The position numbers and the translations under genes were made by a program. From Candidatus Binatia bacterium (GTDB lineage Bacteria; Vulcanimicrobiota; Vulcanimicrobiia; Vulcanimicrobiales; Vulcanimicrobiaceae): a DNA stretch of 64,000 nucleotides. How positions within the stretch are numbered: the stretch's first letter is position 1; each line of letters begins with the position of its first letter. The DNA lies in NCBI GenBank assembly GCA_035544215.1, contig DATKHY010000007.1, positions 1,178,001 to 1,242,000 on the forward strand, read 5' to 3'. The notes beneath the pieces were generated by a model. That model was not told the origin of the DNA and ran no database searches. It saw only the letters and a list, made by a program, of their open reading frames with translations. This document shows, in pieces, positions 1 to 8,852 of this stretch.

Positions 1-937
1 TGGGCTTTCGCCGGCACGAACTCTTGGGGCTCAACGCGTTGCTGCTGTCGATGTTCCGCGAGTTTCCCGGCGTCACGGGTGTACGCACGTCTGACTATAT
101 GTCGGGCGCAACCGGCGACCTCGAACGCGCCATTGGAAACATCGTCCGGCTGGCTCGGCACGCAACCGCAACGGTGGCGGTGCGGGCGCACGTCGAGGGC
201 GGCCGGCTAATCGCAGACGTCGAGGTCGTCAATCTGACTGGCCATCGGTTCCCCACCGGTGTGGCTTTCAGGCGCGCCTTCCTCAACGTCGAGGTTCGCG
301 ATTCGTCAAAGCCTCCCGATGCGGCACCGATCTTTGCATCGGGACGCAGCGATTCGCGCGGACGGATTTTCGGTACGAACGGCCTTCCGCTTCGCAGCGA
401 AAGCTTTACCGAAGATGAGCGGCATCGTCAGACGTACCAGGAGCACTTCGACGAAGCCCACCCCATCACGAGCGGCGATCAGGTACAGATCTTCGAGGAC
501 CTGACGCAAGATGCCGGCGGCCGATTCACGACCAGCTTTGTCAGGCGCGATCGCGAACCAAAAGACAATCGCATTCTGCCGATCGGTTGGAAGCGAACCG
601 CACCCGAGGCGGATATTCCAGCGTACCTCCTCGAGGCAACGTTTCCGAAAGGTCGCGCTGCTGCGGACCCACGCTACTTGGACGGCGAGGGTCACGCCAT
701 AGTTCGGTACGTCGTCGCATTACCTCCGGGCGTCGATGGGTCGCACCTCAAGGTCACCGCGCGCCTCTACTACCAGTCGTTTGCCCGTACTACCTCGCGG
801 ACCTCACGAGAGGAAGCGGTCCGGCAGCGCTGCGTCTAGCGGCATTGGTTCGGAACCTCGACCTCCGAGGTACGGCGCTCGAAGGATGGCGTCTCCTCGT
901 CGCTGAGGCTACCGCTACGCCGCATCTCGCGCGGTAA
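1..937 (+). pseudogene. Multihaem cytochrome c family protein, 3' part, frameshifted
   Basis: The reading frame is open to the left window edge, so this is the C-terminal part of a longer gene. The visible protein has no CxxCH haem motif but carries the segment typical of the C-terminal domain of multihaem c-type cytochromes (NLTGHRFPTGVAFRRAF, about 230-280). After the residues YYQSFA (near 785) the frame runs on to a TAG at 839 with an arginine/threonine-rich tail. The frame that joins at the C run near 785 continues with PYYLADLTRG and ends in EGWRLLV before a TAA at 937, which is what the family normally has after LYYQS. One missing C in the run at 784-787 explains the break. It is either a real frameshift or an assembly error; haems, if any, lie upstream of the window. 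Confidence 0.6.
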
Positions 938-1146
938 GTACCGCCGTTTGGCCTTTATTCCTTGCGATGTTCACGCCGCTGTTGGGAGCGTCGGTAGATA
1001 TCGAAGAGCAGCTTTGCCGATTCTGTGTAGTAAACGGTTTTAGGGAGAGCAAACCGGGCAACCGGGCCCGCCTAGAGGCCTAACCTCCTAGGATGGAATT
1101 AAGCGCCCAGCGGCTAAGGATTTTTCCGAAAAATGGGAGGCACGGC

Positions 1147-2718
1147 ATGCCCTACCGCGTCTTTGTCTCGTACGCTCACAACGATGATGCTAAGCCTATA
1201 GACGGCGGCGGCGAGGGTTTCGTTAGCGCGCTCATGCGGCGCGTCAGCCACTACTTTGTCGTAGACGGGCCGCCCGTTCCCGAATTCTTCCGCGATCTGT
1301 ACGATATCCGCAAGAGTCGCGCGTACAAACCGATCATTGACGAGGGCCTCGAGACGTGCGATGCCTTGATGATCGTCCTCTCTCGCAATTGGGTCGCCTC
1401 GGCCTACTGCAACCGCGAGCTAGAGACGTTTAGGAGTTTTCGCTCTCGGGAGAATAAGAGCACCTTTCAGCAGCGGCTGATCGTCGTCTCGAAGCAATTC
1501 GTTTCCGAAGGCGACCTTCCGGAGTTGCTAAAGGACGATGCCGGCTTCAGCTTTCAAGAGAGCCATAAATTTTACGCGGAGCACGCAGAGCGGCGCGGCT
1601 GGTACGACGAGTACTTCGCCGAAGGCCAGCGCGAGCAATCGAAAGAGTTCAATGCGGCCACCCGCGAGCTGACGGGGGACCTACGCGAGCGAACGGAAGA
1701 GCAGCTTAGCAAGGGATCGAGCGAAAAGCGTCAGGCAGCGCAGAATCCGGTCCCGGATCGTTCCGGCGTACCCGCTCGTCAAGAGCGCGTCGTCTTTTTG
1801 GCGGCACCTGCCAGCGACATGAAGGATGCCTACGATCGGCTCGCCGCGGAGCTGCAAGGGCGCGGCTATCGAGCCGTTCCGGATCCCTCCGCAAAAATGC
1901 CCAGCGACTCGACCGCCGTCGATTTTATCGAGAATGCGTTGCGCGATTCTGAAATTTCGATTCACCTGATCGGCGAAAAGGCCGGTCCGGCGCCAGAAGA
2001 GCAGGAGCCTATTCTGCCGCTCCAACTCCGCCTCGCAGCCGAGCGTGCCGCCTCGGCGCCCGAAGGCGGGACTTTCTGCCGCATCATTTGGGCGCCTCGA
2101 GCGCTTGCCGTTAACGGCGCGGCGAGCAACGCTCGCGATCCGCTCGAGGTGGTCAAGCGATTCGGCGCGATCGACGGCGACAAGATTGAAGGATGCGAGC
2201 TCGGCAACTTTGTCGAGTTCGTCGTCAAGCATCTCGTCGATCATCCGCCGAAACGGCCGGAGGCAGAGGTGCGGCAGTATAGTGCGCTCGCACAAAATGC
2301 AAGGGTCTACGTCTGGGCACCCAAAGAGGATGCCGATTACGCGCTCGAGATTGCCGACGCGCTCGACAAAGGCGGCACGAGGCCGATTCCGACGATCTTC
2401 GACAACCGGGACGACACCTCGAACGCTTGGCATGAGAAGCAGCTCGCAACGTGCGATGCGGTGCTGATTCCGTGGGCCACCGCAAAGCCCGGTTGGGTAT
2501 TCAGCAATAGCGATCAGCTGCGGGATTGGCACGAGCTCGGGCGCGACAAACCGTTTTTGCAGCGCTGCGTCGTGACCGGGCCGCCGACCGCCGCCGACAA
2601 GACCTCATTCAGGCGTTTTCCGCCCCGCGAGTCCATCGACGTCGTGCTCGATCTCACGCAAAACGAAAAGCCGTCGCCCGACGACCTGAACCCGCTCTTT
2701 CCGGAGACGGACGCATAG
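1147..2718 (+). CDS. TIR-domain protein with two further TIR-like domains
   Basis: 523 aa. The ATG at 1147 is chosen because GGGAGG lies 6 nt upstream (1135-1140) and the TIR domain begins at once (VFVSYAHND, residues 5-13). The first domain has the usual TIR order and a WVASAYCNREL segment whose Glu91 sits where NAD-cleaving TIR domains keep their catalytic glutamate. Residues about 213-285 (VVFLAAPASD start) and about 385-470 (VYVWAPKEDAD start) look like two more degenerate Rossmann/TIR-like domains without that glutamate. No signal peptide or membrane segment is seen. The stop codon overlaps the GTG start of the STAND gene by one base (TAGTG), so the two are translated as a pair. NADase activity is inferred from the motif; a purely scaffolding role is the alternative. 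Confidence 0.85.
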   Translation: MPYRVFVSYAHNDDAKPIDGGGEGFVSALMRRVSHYFVVDGPPVPEFFRDLYDIRKSRAYKPIIDEGLETCDALMIVLSRNWVASAYCNRELETFRSFRSRENKSTFQQRLIVVSKQFVSEGDLPELLKDDAGFSFQESHKFYAEHAERRGWYDEYFAEGQREQSKEFNAATRELTGDLRERTEEQLSKGSSEKRQAAQNPVPDRSGVPARQERVVFLAAPASDMKDAYDRLAAELQGRGYRAVPDPSAKMPSDSTAVDFIENALRDSEISIHLIGEKAGPAPEEQEPILPLQLRLAAERAASAPEGGTFCRIIWAPRALAVNGAASNARDPLEVVKRFGAIDGDKIEGCELGNFVEFVVKHLVDHPPKRPEAEVRQYSALAQNARVYVWAPKEDADYALEIADALDKGGTRPIPTIFDNRDDTSNAWHEKQLATCDAVLIPWATAKPGWVFSNSDQLRDWHELGRDKPFLQRCVVTGPPTAADKTSFRRFPPRESIDVVLDLTQNEKPSPDDLNPLFPETDA

Positions 2719-5700
2719 TGGAGCTCTCACGCGAGCATCCCTTTCCGGGGCTTCGGCCGTTTGATTTTCGCGATCGCGAATTCTTTTTCGGTCGCGAGAA
2801 GCATACGTACGCACTCTACCGGCTCCTCGATCGAAGTCGCTTCGTCGCGGTCGTCGGCAGCTCGGGGAGCGGCAAGTCATCCTTGGTTCGCGCCGGTTTG
2901 CTGCCGCTGCTGGGACAGGAGCTCGACGAAGCAGGTCTCCCGATCTGGCGATGCGCCACCTTTCATCCCGGCGACCACCCGATGCGGGCGCTGCGCGACG
3001 CACTCGTCTCGCTCGCGGCCGGCGCCGATCTCGAGAGAGACGTTCTCGTAAAAGACGTCGAGACCGCGCTCGGAACGTCGAGCTTCGGCTTGTCGAAGGC
3101 GGTCGCCGAGATTCCCGGGCTTTCGGACCGAAAGCTGTTGCTCGTCGTCGACCAATTCGAAGAGCTCTTCCGCTACGAAGGAAGCCGCGACGAGGCGATC
3201 AATTTCGTGCAGAGCCTCCTGGAAGCCACCCGAAGCTACTCGAGCACGATTCACGTTCTCATCACGATGCGCTCGGACTTCATCGGCGATTGCGCGCAAT
3301 TTCAGCGGTTGCCGGAGGCCGTCAGCCGTTCGCAGTTTTTGGTGCCGGCGCTCGACCGCGAGCAGCGCGAAGAGGTCGTCCTAAAGCCGATCGCGCTCGG
3401 CGAGGCTGAAATAGAGCCGCTGTTGGTCGAGCGCCTCCTCAACGACGGCGGCGCCGAAATGGACCAGCTCCCCGTCCTGCAGCACTGTCTGTTGCGGCTG
3501 TGGGAGAGCGCCGCGGTCCTCAACGAAACGCGCCGGCTCACGGAAAAGGAGTACGACGCCATCGGCGGCATCGCGCACGCGCTCTCGCAACACGCCGATG
3601 AGATCATGGCGGAGCTCGGTAAGCCGCTCGAGCCGGCGGTCGAAGCGGTCTTTCGCGCGTTAAGCGAGACCGACGCCGACGGACGAGCGACCCGGCGCGC
3701 GCTCTCCTTTTCAAAGCTGTTGGCCGAAACCGGCATTCCCGAAGCGGATCTGCGCCGCGTCGTCGAGCGCTTCAGTGCCGAGGACTGCTCGTTTCTCGTG
3801 TTGTCGACTCCGGCGTTGACGAGAGAAACGCAGGTTGACGTCGCGCACGAAGCGCTGCTGAGAAATTGGACGAAGATCAGCGCCCCGCTCAGCGTAAAAG
3901 ACGGCCGCCGCGAGAGCGGTTGGCTCGCGGCCGAGGCCACGGATGGGTGGGAGTATCGCGCGCTCCTGAGTCTCGTTAGATCGGGCCCGCCAGGCGCGCC
4001 GGTGACGCTTCCGCTCGAACAGGTCGAGCGGCGATACGAGTGGTGGCGTTCGCGCGCGCGAACCGCAGCGTGGGCGCAACGCTACGGCGGCGGATTTGAG
4101 CTCGTCGAAAAACTCTTTGCCGACAGCCGAGCTGAGCTGGCAAAACAAAACGAGCGCGAGCGGCAGGAGGCGCAGGCAGAGCGCGAACGCGAGGCGCAAG
4201 CCCAGAAGGCTCGACGTGACGAAGAGGTGCGCCGCGTTGAAGAAGAGTTTGCGCGGGTCCGGGCTCGCCGCACGCTCATCGCCGCGGTAGCCATGGCAGT
4301 ACTCGCGCTTATCGCGCTCAGCAGCGCGGCCTGGGCGCTCGTTAAGGATCGTGAACTGACGGTCGCCAACGACGCCGCGGCCACGCTCAACGCGAAGCTC
4401 TCTCACGCCAACGCGCAGCTTCAGCAACTCAACGGCCAAAAGGACGCCGACATCCAGGTCAAGACGACGCAAGCTCGCGTTCTCGCCGCGCAAAAAGACA
4501 AGCTCACAGCGCAAAAGAATCAGCTGGCGCAAGCCGGCGCGAAGATCATGTTGGAAAAAGCGAACCTCGCTACGGTAAACTCGAAGCTGACGGTCACCGC
4601 CGCGCAGCTTGCTGCGACGAATAAGCGCTCGATCATTCTTTGGGAAGAGGAGTTCACTCACTCGCAGGCCTCCGGAAAGAAGATGCTCAGTGCGGACGTG
4701 ACGCAGCATCCGAACGATACCTCCGCTCGCGTCAGCCTCGGCGTTTACGACGAAGTAACCGGCGACATGGCGGGGGCACAGCAGCAGTTCCTCGCGGCGC
4801 ACAGCCCAAATGATGCGTTCGTAGACGCGTCGCTCTGCGACGTAATCGCAGCCCGGGCAGTTGCTCCCGCCAACAAGCATTCCGCAACTGAGAAAAAGCG
4901 CCTACTTCTGCAGGCGCTCGACAATTGCAACACCGCGCTTCGGCTGTCGCCGAACATGACGTACGCTCTACGTTCGCGCGCCGACGTTCAATACGATCTC
5001 AGCCTCTTGCCCGGCGGCGACCGGTATCGGACTGGCGCGGTGGACAGCGTGCAGCGCGCGCTCGCGATCGACCCGAGCGAAGAGGTCAGTCTGCGGTATA
5101 TGTGCGAGCTGCAGTTCACGGCGAAAGATTACAACGCTGCGGTCGCTTATTGCACGCGCGCGGCAAAGGCGTATCGCAAATCGTCCCCAACGTTGCCGGT
5201 CGCGTACCTCGGCCTTGGGCGAGCGGAGATCGATAAAGATGAATACCCCGCCGCCATCGCCGCTTTGACGGCCGCGATCGAGATCGACAACAAGTACTAC
5301 GACGCCTACTACTTCAGAGCGCAGGCCGAAACCATCGGCGGCAGCGATTTGCCCGGCGCCGAGCGAGACTTCGCCTACGTCATAAAGAATGACCCGCAAG
5401 AGTACGGCACCGGCCAGGGTTTCTACAACGCGCATTACTGGCTGGGCGTGGCCGAAGTAAAGAACGATGACGCGGGAGCCGTCGCCGATCTCACCGCCGC
5501 GTTGCGAAGCAAGCCCAACGACTATTGGACGATGTTTTGGCTCGGTCGGGCGCTGATACAGCAGCAAAACTGGCAAGCGGCGATCAACGACCTATCCCAT
5601 ACCCACGAGTGGAACACGTATTACTACCTGGCCTATGCGAAGCTGCGTGCGGGCGATTATCGCGGCGCGCGTCCGGATGCCCAACGCTACATAAGTCAAA

Positions 5701-6683
5701 ATCCCACCCGTGGTGACGGCTATTTGATGCTGGCGAGAATCGAGCTCAACTCCGGAGAGTGGAGCGACGCTTCGGCCAATTCGAAGAAATCCGCGTCGTT
5801 GCTTCCGGCCGCAGACGACAAGAAGGTGGCGCTGGTAGTGGCCGACGACGTTACTTCCATCGGCAATAAGGGCTTTGGCCCGCGATTCGCCGCCGACTCG
5901 AACGCGATTCTCGCCAATCCCCACGACGCCCGCGCGTACTCCGATCGCGGTCGCGTGTACGAAACGATCGGCGATCGCCAGTGGGCGCTTTTCGACTACG
6001 GTTCGGCAGTTGCCGCAAACTCGTCCGACGCATCTGCCTTCGCCGGTAAATGCCGATTAGAAGGGGAGAACGGAACGATCGACGCGGCACTAGCCGATTG
6101 CGACAAGGCAGCAGAGCTCGACCCGAGGCTCGCTTCGGCATTGCGACAGCGCGCGATAATCAACGTCACGCGCGTCGGAAACAGCAACTTGAAGCAGCTC
6201 GCCGCCGCAAGCCGCGACGCCAACCGTGCCGTCACGCTGGAGCCGCAGGCCGCGAGCAGCTTCTCGACGCGGTGCTTCGTCTACTACTCGGCGAGCCGCT
6301 ATGAGGAAGCGATCTCCGATTGCAGCACGGCGCTCGCGCGCGATCCGCAGCTCTCGTTGCCGCACCTTTGGCGAGCCGACGCGCGCTTGAACACCGGCGA
6401 CTACGTGGGCGGCTTGACGGACGTTCAAACCTACTTGAGAACGAACCCGCTCAGCGCGGACGCGTATCTCCTTCAGGCAAGGCTAGAGCTTCGGCTCGGG
6501 AGCCGGACACAAGCGCGGGCGTCCGCCGAGACAGCATTACGCTACTACAAAGCGGCGAACGATCAAGTGGGGCAGGCGACCGCTCAAAAGTTGCTCGACG
6601 ATATCGGATCTTCCAGCCTTTCAGGCCGTGCGGTACGCCCGGCGGGGGTTCCAGACCATCGGGGTGTAGCTCGTCGATCTTGA
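2718..6683 (+). CDS. STAND NTPase (nSTAND1-type) with transmembrane helix and TPR repeats
   Basis: 1321 aa from the GTG at 2718, which overlaps the TIR gene stop; an upstream extension of the open frame lies wholly inside the TIR gene and is rejected. The start HPFPGLRPFD, then FFFGRE, is the entry of the novel STAND NTPase 1 family. Walker A is GSSGSGKSS (47-55) and Walker B LLLVVDQFEEL (about 140-150). A charged coiled coil (about 465-512) leads into one hydrophobic helix (about 518-545), a second Lys/Gln/Ala-rich coiled coil (about 555-640), then roughly 650 residues of TPR-like helical repeats to the end. Family knowledge: STAND proteins are switch ATPases that oligomerise on ligand binding. 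The TPR half is the likely sensor and the partner TIR protein the likely effector. The last 25 residues (SSSLSGRAVRP onward) do not look like TPR. Confidence 0.85.
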   Translation: MELSREHPFPGLRPFDFRDREFFFGREKHTYALYRLLDRSRFVAVVGSSGSGKSSLVRAGLLPLLGQELDEAGLPIWRCATFHPGDHPMRALRDALVSLAAGADLERDVLVKDVETALGTSSFGLSKAVAEIPGLSDRKLLLVVDQFEELFRYEGSRDEAINFVQSLLEATRSYSSTIHVLITMRSDFIGDCAQFQRLPEAVSRSQFLVPALDREQREEVVLKPIALGEAEIEPLLVERLLNDGGAEMDQLPVLQHCLLRLWESAAVLNETRRLTEKEYDAIGGIAHALSQHADEIMAELGKPLEPAVEAVFRALSETDADGRATRRALSFSKLLAETGIPEADLRRVVERFSAEDCSFLVLSTPALTRETQVDVAHEALLRNWTKISAPLSVKDGRRESGWLAAEATDGWEYRALLSLVRSGPPGAPVTLPLEQVERRYEWWRSRARTAAWAQRYGGGFELVEKLFADSRAELAKQNERERQEAQAEREREAQAQKARRDEEVRRVEEEFARVRARRTLIAAVAMAVLALIALSSAAWALVKDRELTVANDAAATLNAKLSHANAQLQQLNGQKDADIQVKTTQARVLAAQKDKLTAQKNQLAQAGAKIMLEKANLATVNSKLTVTAAQLAATNKRSIILWEEEFTHSQASGKKMLSADVTQHPNDTSARVSLGVYDEVTGDMAGAQQQFLAAHSPNDAFVDASLCDVIAARAVAPANKHSATEKKRLLLQALDNCNTALRLSPNMTYALRSRADVQYDLSLLPGGDRYRTGAVDSVQRALAIDPSEEVSLRYMCELQFTAKDYNAAVAYCTRAAKAYRKSSPTLPVAYLGLGRAEIDKDEYPAAIAALTAAIEIDNKYYDAYYFRAQAETIGGSDLPGAERDFAYVIKNDPQEYGTGQGFYNAHYWLGVAEVKNDDAGAVADLTAALRSKPNDYWTMFWLGRALIQQQNWQAAINDLSHTHEWNTYYYLAYAKLRAGDYRGARPDAQRYISQNPTRGDGYLMLARIELNSGEWSDASANSKKSASLLPAADDKKVALVVADDVTSIGNKGFGPRFAADSNAILANPHDARAYSDRGRVYETIGDRQWALFDYGSAVAANSSDASAFAGKCRLEGENGTIDAALADCDKAAELDPRLASALRQRAIINVTRVGNSNLKQLAAASRDANRAVTLEPQAASSFSTRCFVYYSASRYEEAISDCSTALARDPQLSLPHLWRADARLNTGDYVGGLTDVQTYLRTNPLSADAYLLQARLELRLGSRTQARASAETALRYYKAANDQVGQATAQKLLDDIGSSSLSGRAVRPAGVPDHRGVARRS

Positions 6684-6865
6684 GTCGGCGCCCATCCACG
6701 ACCGCAATGAGCGCGTCCCGTTACTCTGCTGAACTTTTATCGTCCGTCACGGAGACTCCCAAGACGAAAGATTCGCATCGTGGCGTATCTCTGCCGGCGG
6801 TGGGCCAAGCCGGCCGAGCACGTGCAGCGACCAGCCAATAGTCTTAGGCCGAACCAGCGAAGGTG

Positions 6866-7291
6866 CTACGGCGCGCGCCGGATGCACCGGAAGCCCTGCA
6901 TCAGTGGCATCTCGAGCCGGTGAAAACCGGCGATCAGCAGGGCTTGCCACAATTTTGGAGGCGTGTAGCCTTCGTCGAGATCCCAGAGCGTGATGTAGAG
7001 GGCATAGCGACGTGGAAAGGTATCGGACCAGCCGCGCACTGCAGGTTCATCGAAGCCCCGCGCGCGCAAAGCAACGAGCACGCTTCTATCGTCGGGCTGT
7101 TCGCAAACGAGCTGCACGAATGCTTCGGTGGTTATGTTCAGCTGTTTCAATAGCGCCGCATCCACGGGTGAATGGCCAATGAGGTAAGCGCCCAGAGTGC
7201 CCCGTTCGCGCATGCGTGCTTTCTCGATCATCCGCGGGAGCCAGCAAATCCCCTCGACCTCAACGTTCCACCGCGGCGGAATCCGATCCAT
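6866..7291 (-). CDS. DUF5069 family protein
   Basis: 141 aa. The sequence opens with PPRRWN-like PPRWNVEVEGICWLPRMIEKAR and contains RGTLGAYLIGHSPVD, both typical of DUF5069 proteins, at the usual family length. A GGAGG lies 5-6 nt before the ATG at 7291 and fixes the start. No membrane segment or signal peptide is seen, so it is expected in the cytoplasm. Function is unknown in the family. It faces the STAND gene convergently across about 180 bp and has no same-strand partner. Confidence 0.8.
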   Translation of the reverse strand: MDRIPPRWNVEVEGICWLPRMIEKARMRERGTLGAYLIGHSPVDAALLKQLNITTEAFVQLVCEQPDDRSVLVALRARGFDEPAVRGWSDTFPRRYALYITLWDLDEGYTPPKLWQALLIAGFHRLEMPLMQGFRCIRRAP

Positions 7292-7693
7292 CCCGGCCTC
7301 CTCGGTTCTTTAACGATGCTTACGTTTCCAACGTACTCAAAATCGGTGACACCTTCCCCTGCTTCGCGGCTACGCGCGCGCGTAGCAGCGAGGCCCCTCG
7401 CTTTGGAAGGCCTTAGTTTAAACAAAACGGTTCGAAATAAAAGCTCGGTGTGCAGCGACGAGGCGCCGCCGATTCGGGCGAGGTGGCCGCTGAGCCGCGG
7501 GCTGGGGCGGCTTCGCGACACGTAGCGTTTTGGGCCCACGGAACGCTTCGGGGACGGTCCCCACCAAGCTGAGATCACTGAGACGGCTTTAGAGATCGCG
7601 GCTTGGGTGTTAAGATGTATTTAAGCGTAGGCCCCTAGGCCGCGCCTCAGATTTGGCTCTAACCGTTGCAATTTTGGCAAAGGAGCGACCCAA
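7292..7693. other. Intergenic region without a gene
   Basis: No reading frame here looks protein-like. It must hold the promoter of the DUF5069 gene (left) and of the glycine-rich lipoprotein (right). No clear -35/-10 pair or hairpin was found. Confidence 0.5.
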
Positions 7694-8578
7694 ATGAAGA
7701 GTCTAGATTTTTGCAGTCATGCTTTAGGCTTTGGCATTGCTGCGGCCGTGCTCGCGGGGTGCAGCGGATCACAGCAGCCGCCGATAGCGGCAGCGCCGCC
7801 GATCGGTGCGGCTCAATCCGCGATTGCACGTTCCGCGGCCGCGCCGCGCCACCACCATAGCAAGACCTTCAATTTCACCGGCGCACAGCAAAACTTCATG
7901 GTGCCGATCGGCGTGACGCACGTCACGGTGCAGGCCGATGGCGCGAGCTCGGGGTCGACGTACGGCGGTGGTTACGTTAAGGCTACGATTCCGGTCACGC
8001 CGGGAGAGTCACTGGCGGTCTTCGTTGGCGGCAACTCCTCCGGCAGTTCAGGCGGCTTTAACGGTGGCGGCAACGGCGGCTCAACACAACAGCATCCTGG
8101 GAACGGGGGCGCCGGCGCATCCGACGTGCGCCAGGGGGGAAGCACGCTCGCCAACCGCGTTGTCGTAGCGGGCGGCGAGGGTGGCGGAGGCAACTTCAAC
8201 TATGGCGGAGCCGGCGGCGGCCTCGTCGGCGGCCAGGGCGGAGGCCGCTGCAGCGGTTCCTGCCGTAACTCCGGTGGTGGCGGCGGCGGCGGTTCGCAGA
8301 GCGCAGGAGGTGCAGGCGGGCGCGGCTGCTGCGGCATCTGTGTGAATAGCGGAGCCAGCGGGTCACTCGGCAGCGGCGGGAATGGCGGCCGTGACATATG
8401 CGGCGGCCGTGGTGGTGGGGGCGGCGGCGGCGGCTACTACGGCGGCGGCGGCGGGGGGGCCAGCTCGGTCAATGCCGGCGGTGGCGGTGGCGGTTCGTCG
8501 TACACCGAACCGAGCGCGCGGCACGTCATCAATCAGCGAGGCGGGAGCACCGGCGGCCTAATCATCATCTCCTGGTAA
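7694..8578 (+). CDS. Glycine-rich lipoprotein
   Basis: 294 aa with a GGAG 8-9 nt before the ATG. An N-terminal hydrophobic stretch ends in the lipobox LAGC (about residues 19-22), so it should be exported and lipid-anchored. A short linker is followed by a beta-rich part (FNFTGAQQNFMVPIGVTHVTVQADGA) and then by about 170 residues dominated by glycine with Ser/Asn, as in the glycine-rich domain seen in many bacterial surface proteins. Cysteines in the Gly region (SCRN, CCGICV, DICGG) could form disulfides. Function is not known; a structural or adhesive surface role is only a guess. Confidence 0.8.
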   Translation: MKSLDFCSHALGFGIAAAVLAGCSGSQQPPIAAAPPIGAAQSAIARSAAAPRHHHSKTFNFTGAQQNFMVPIGVTHVTVQADGASSGSTYGGGYVKATIPVTPGESLAVFVGGNSSGSSGGFNGGGNGGSTQQHPGNGGAGASDVRQGGSTLANRVVVAGGEGGGGNFNYGGAGGGLVGGQGGGRCSGSCRNSGGGGGGGSQSAGGAGGRGCCGICVNSGASGSLGSGGNGGRDICGGRGGGGGGGGYYGGGGGGASSVNAGGGGGGSSYTEPSARHVINQRGGSTGGLIIISW

Positions 8579-8852
8579 CTGGGCGCTCAGCGACCTTCGC
8601 GTATCCAGCCGATCGGCGGTCCGTCGTCGCTGTACCAGCTGGCTTCGGTCGAAGCTGCAGCCATGCTTCGGGCCGACATAATCCATACGATTCCTGTGCC
8701 AAGCGCGGCGGGCTAAACGCGCGTCAAATCGTAGAAGACATATCCCACGATATGCGCGAACCAGCTTTCCGCGAGAAGTTCTGCGCACAGCCTACGCCTA
8801 GAGAACAGATCCGTGCTTCTATCGAGCACCGCTAGTTTAGGCCTTGTAGCGC

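Noticed and set aside
8170-8530. Simple-sequence repeat or CRISPR-like array
   Set aside because: The GGC-rich repeats are codons of the glycine-rich lipoprotein, with no regular repeat/spacer layout.
8579-8852. Small reading frames between the lipoprotein and the hydrolase
   Set aside because: No ribosome site, no recognisable motif, and no frame longer than its neighbours' shadows.
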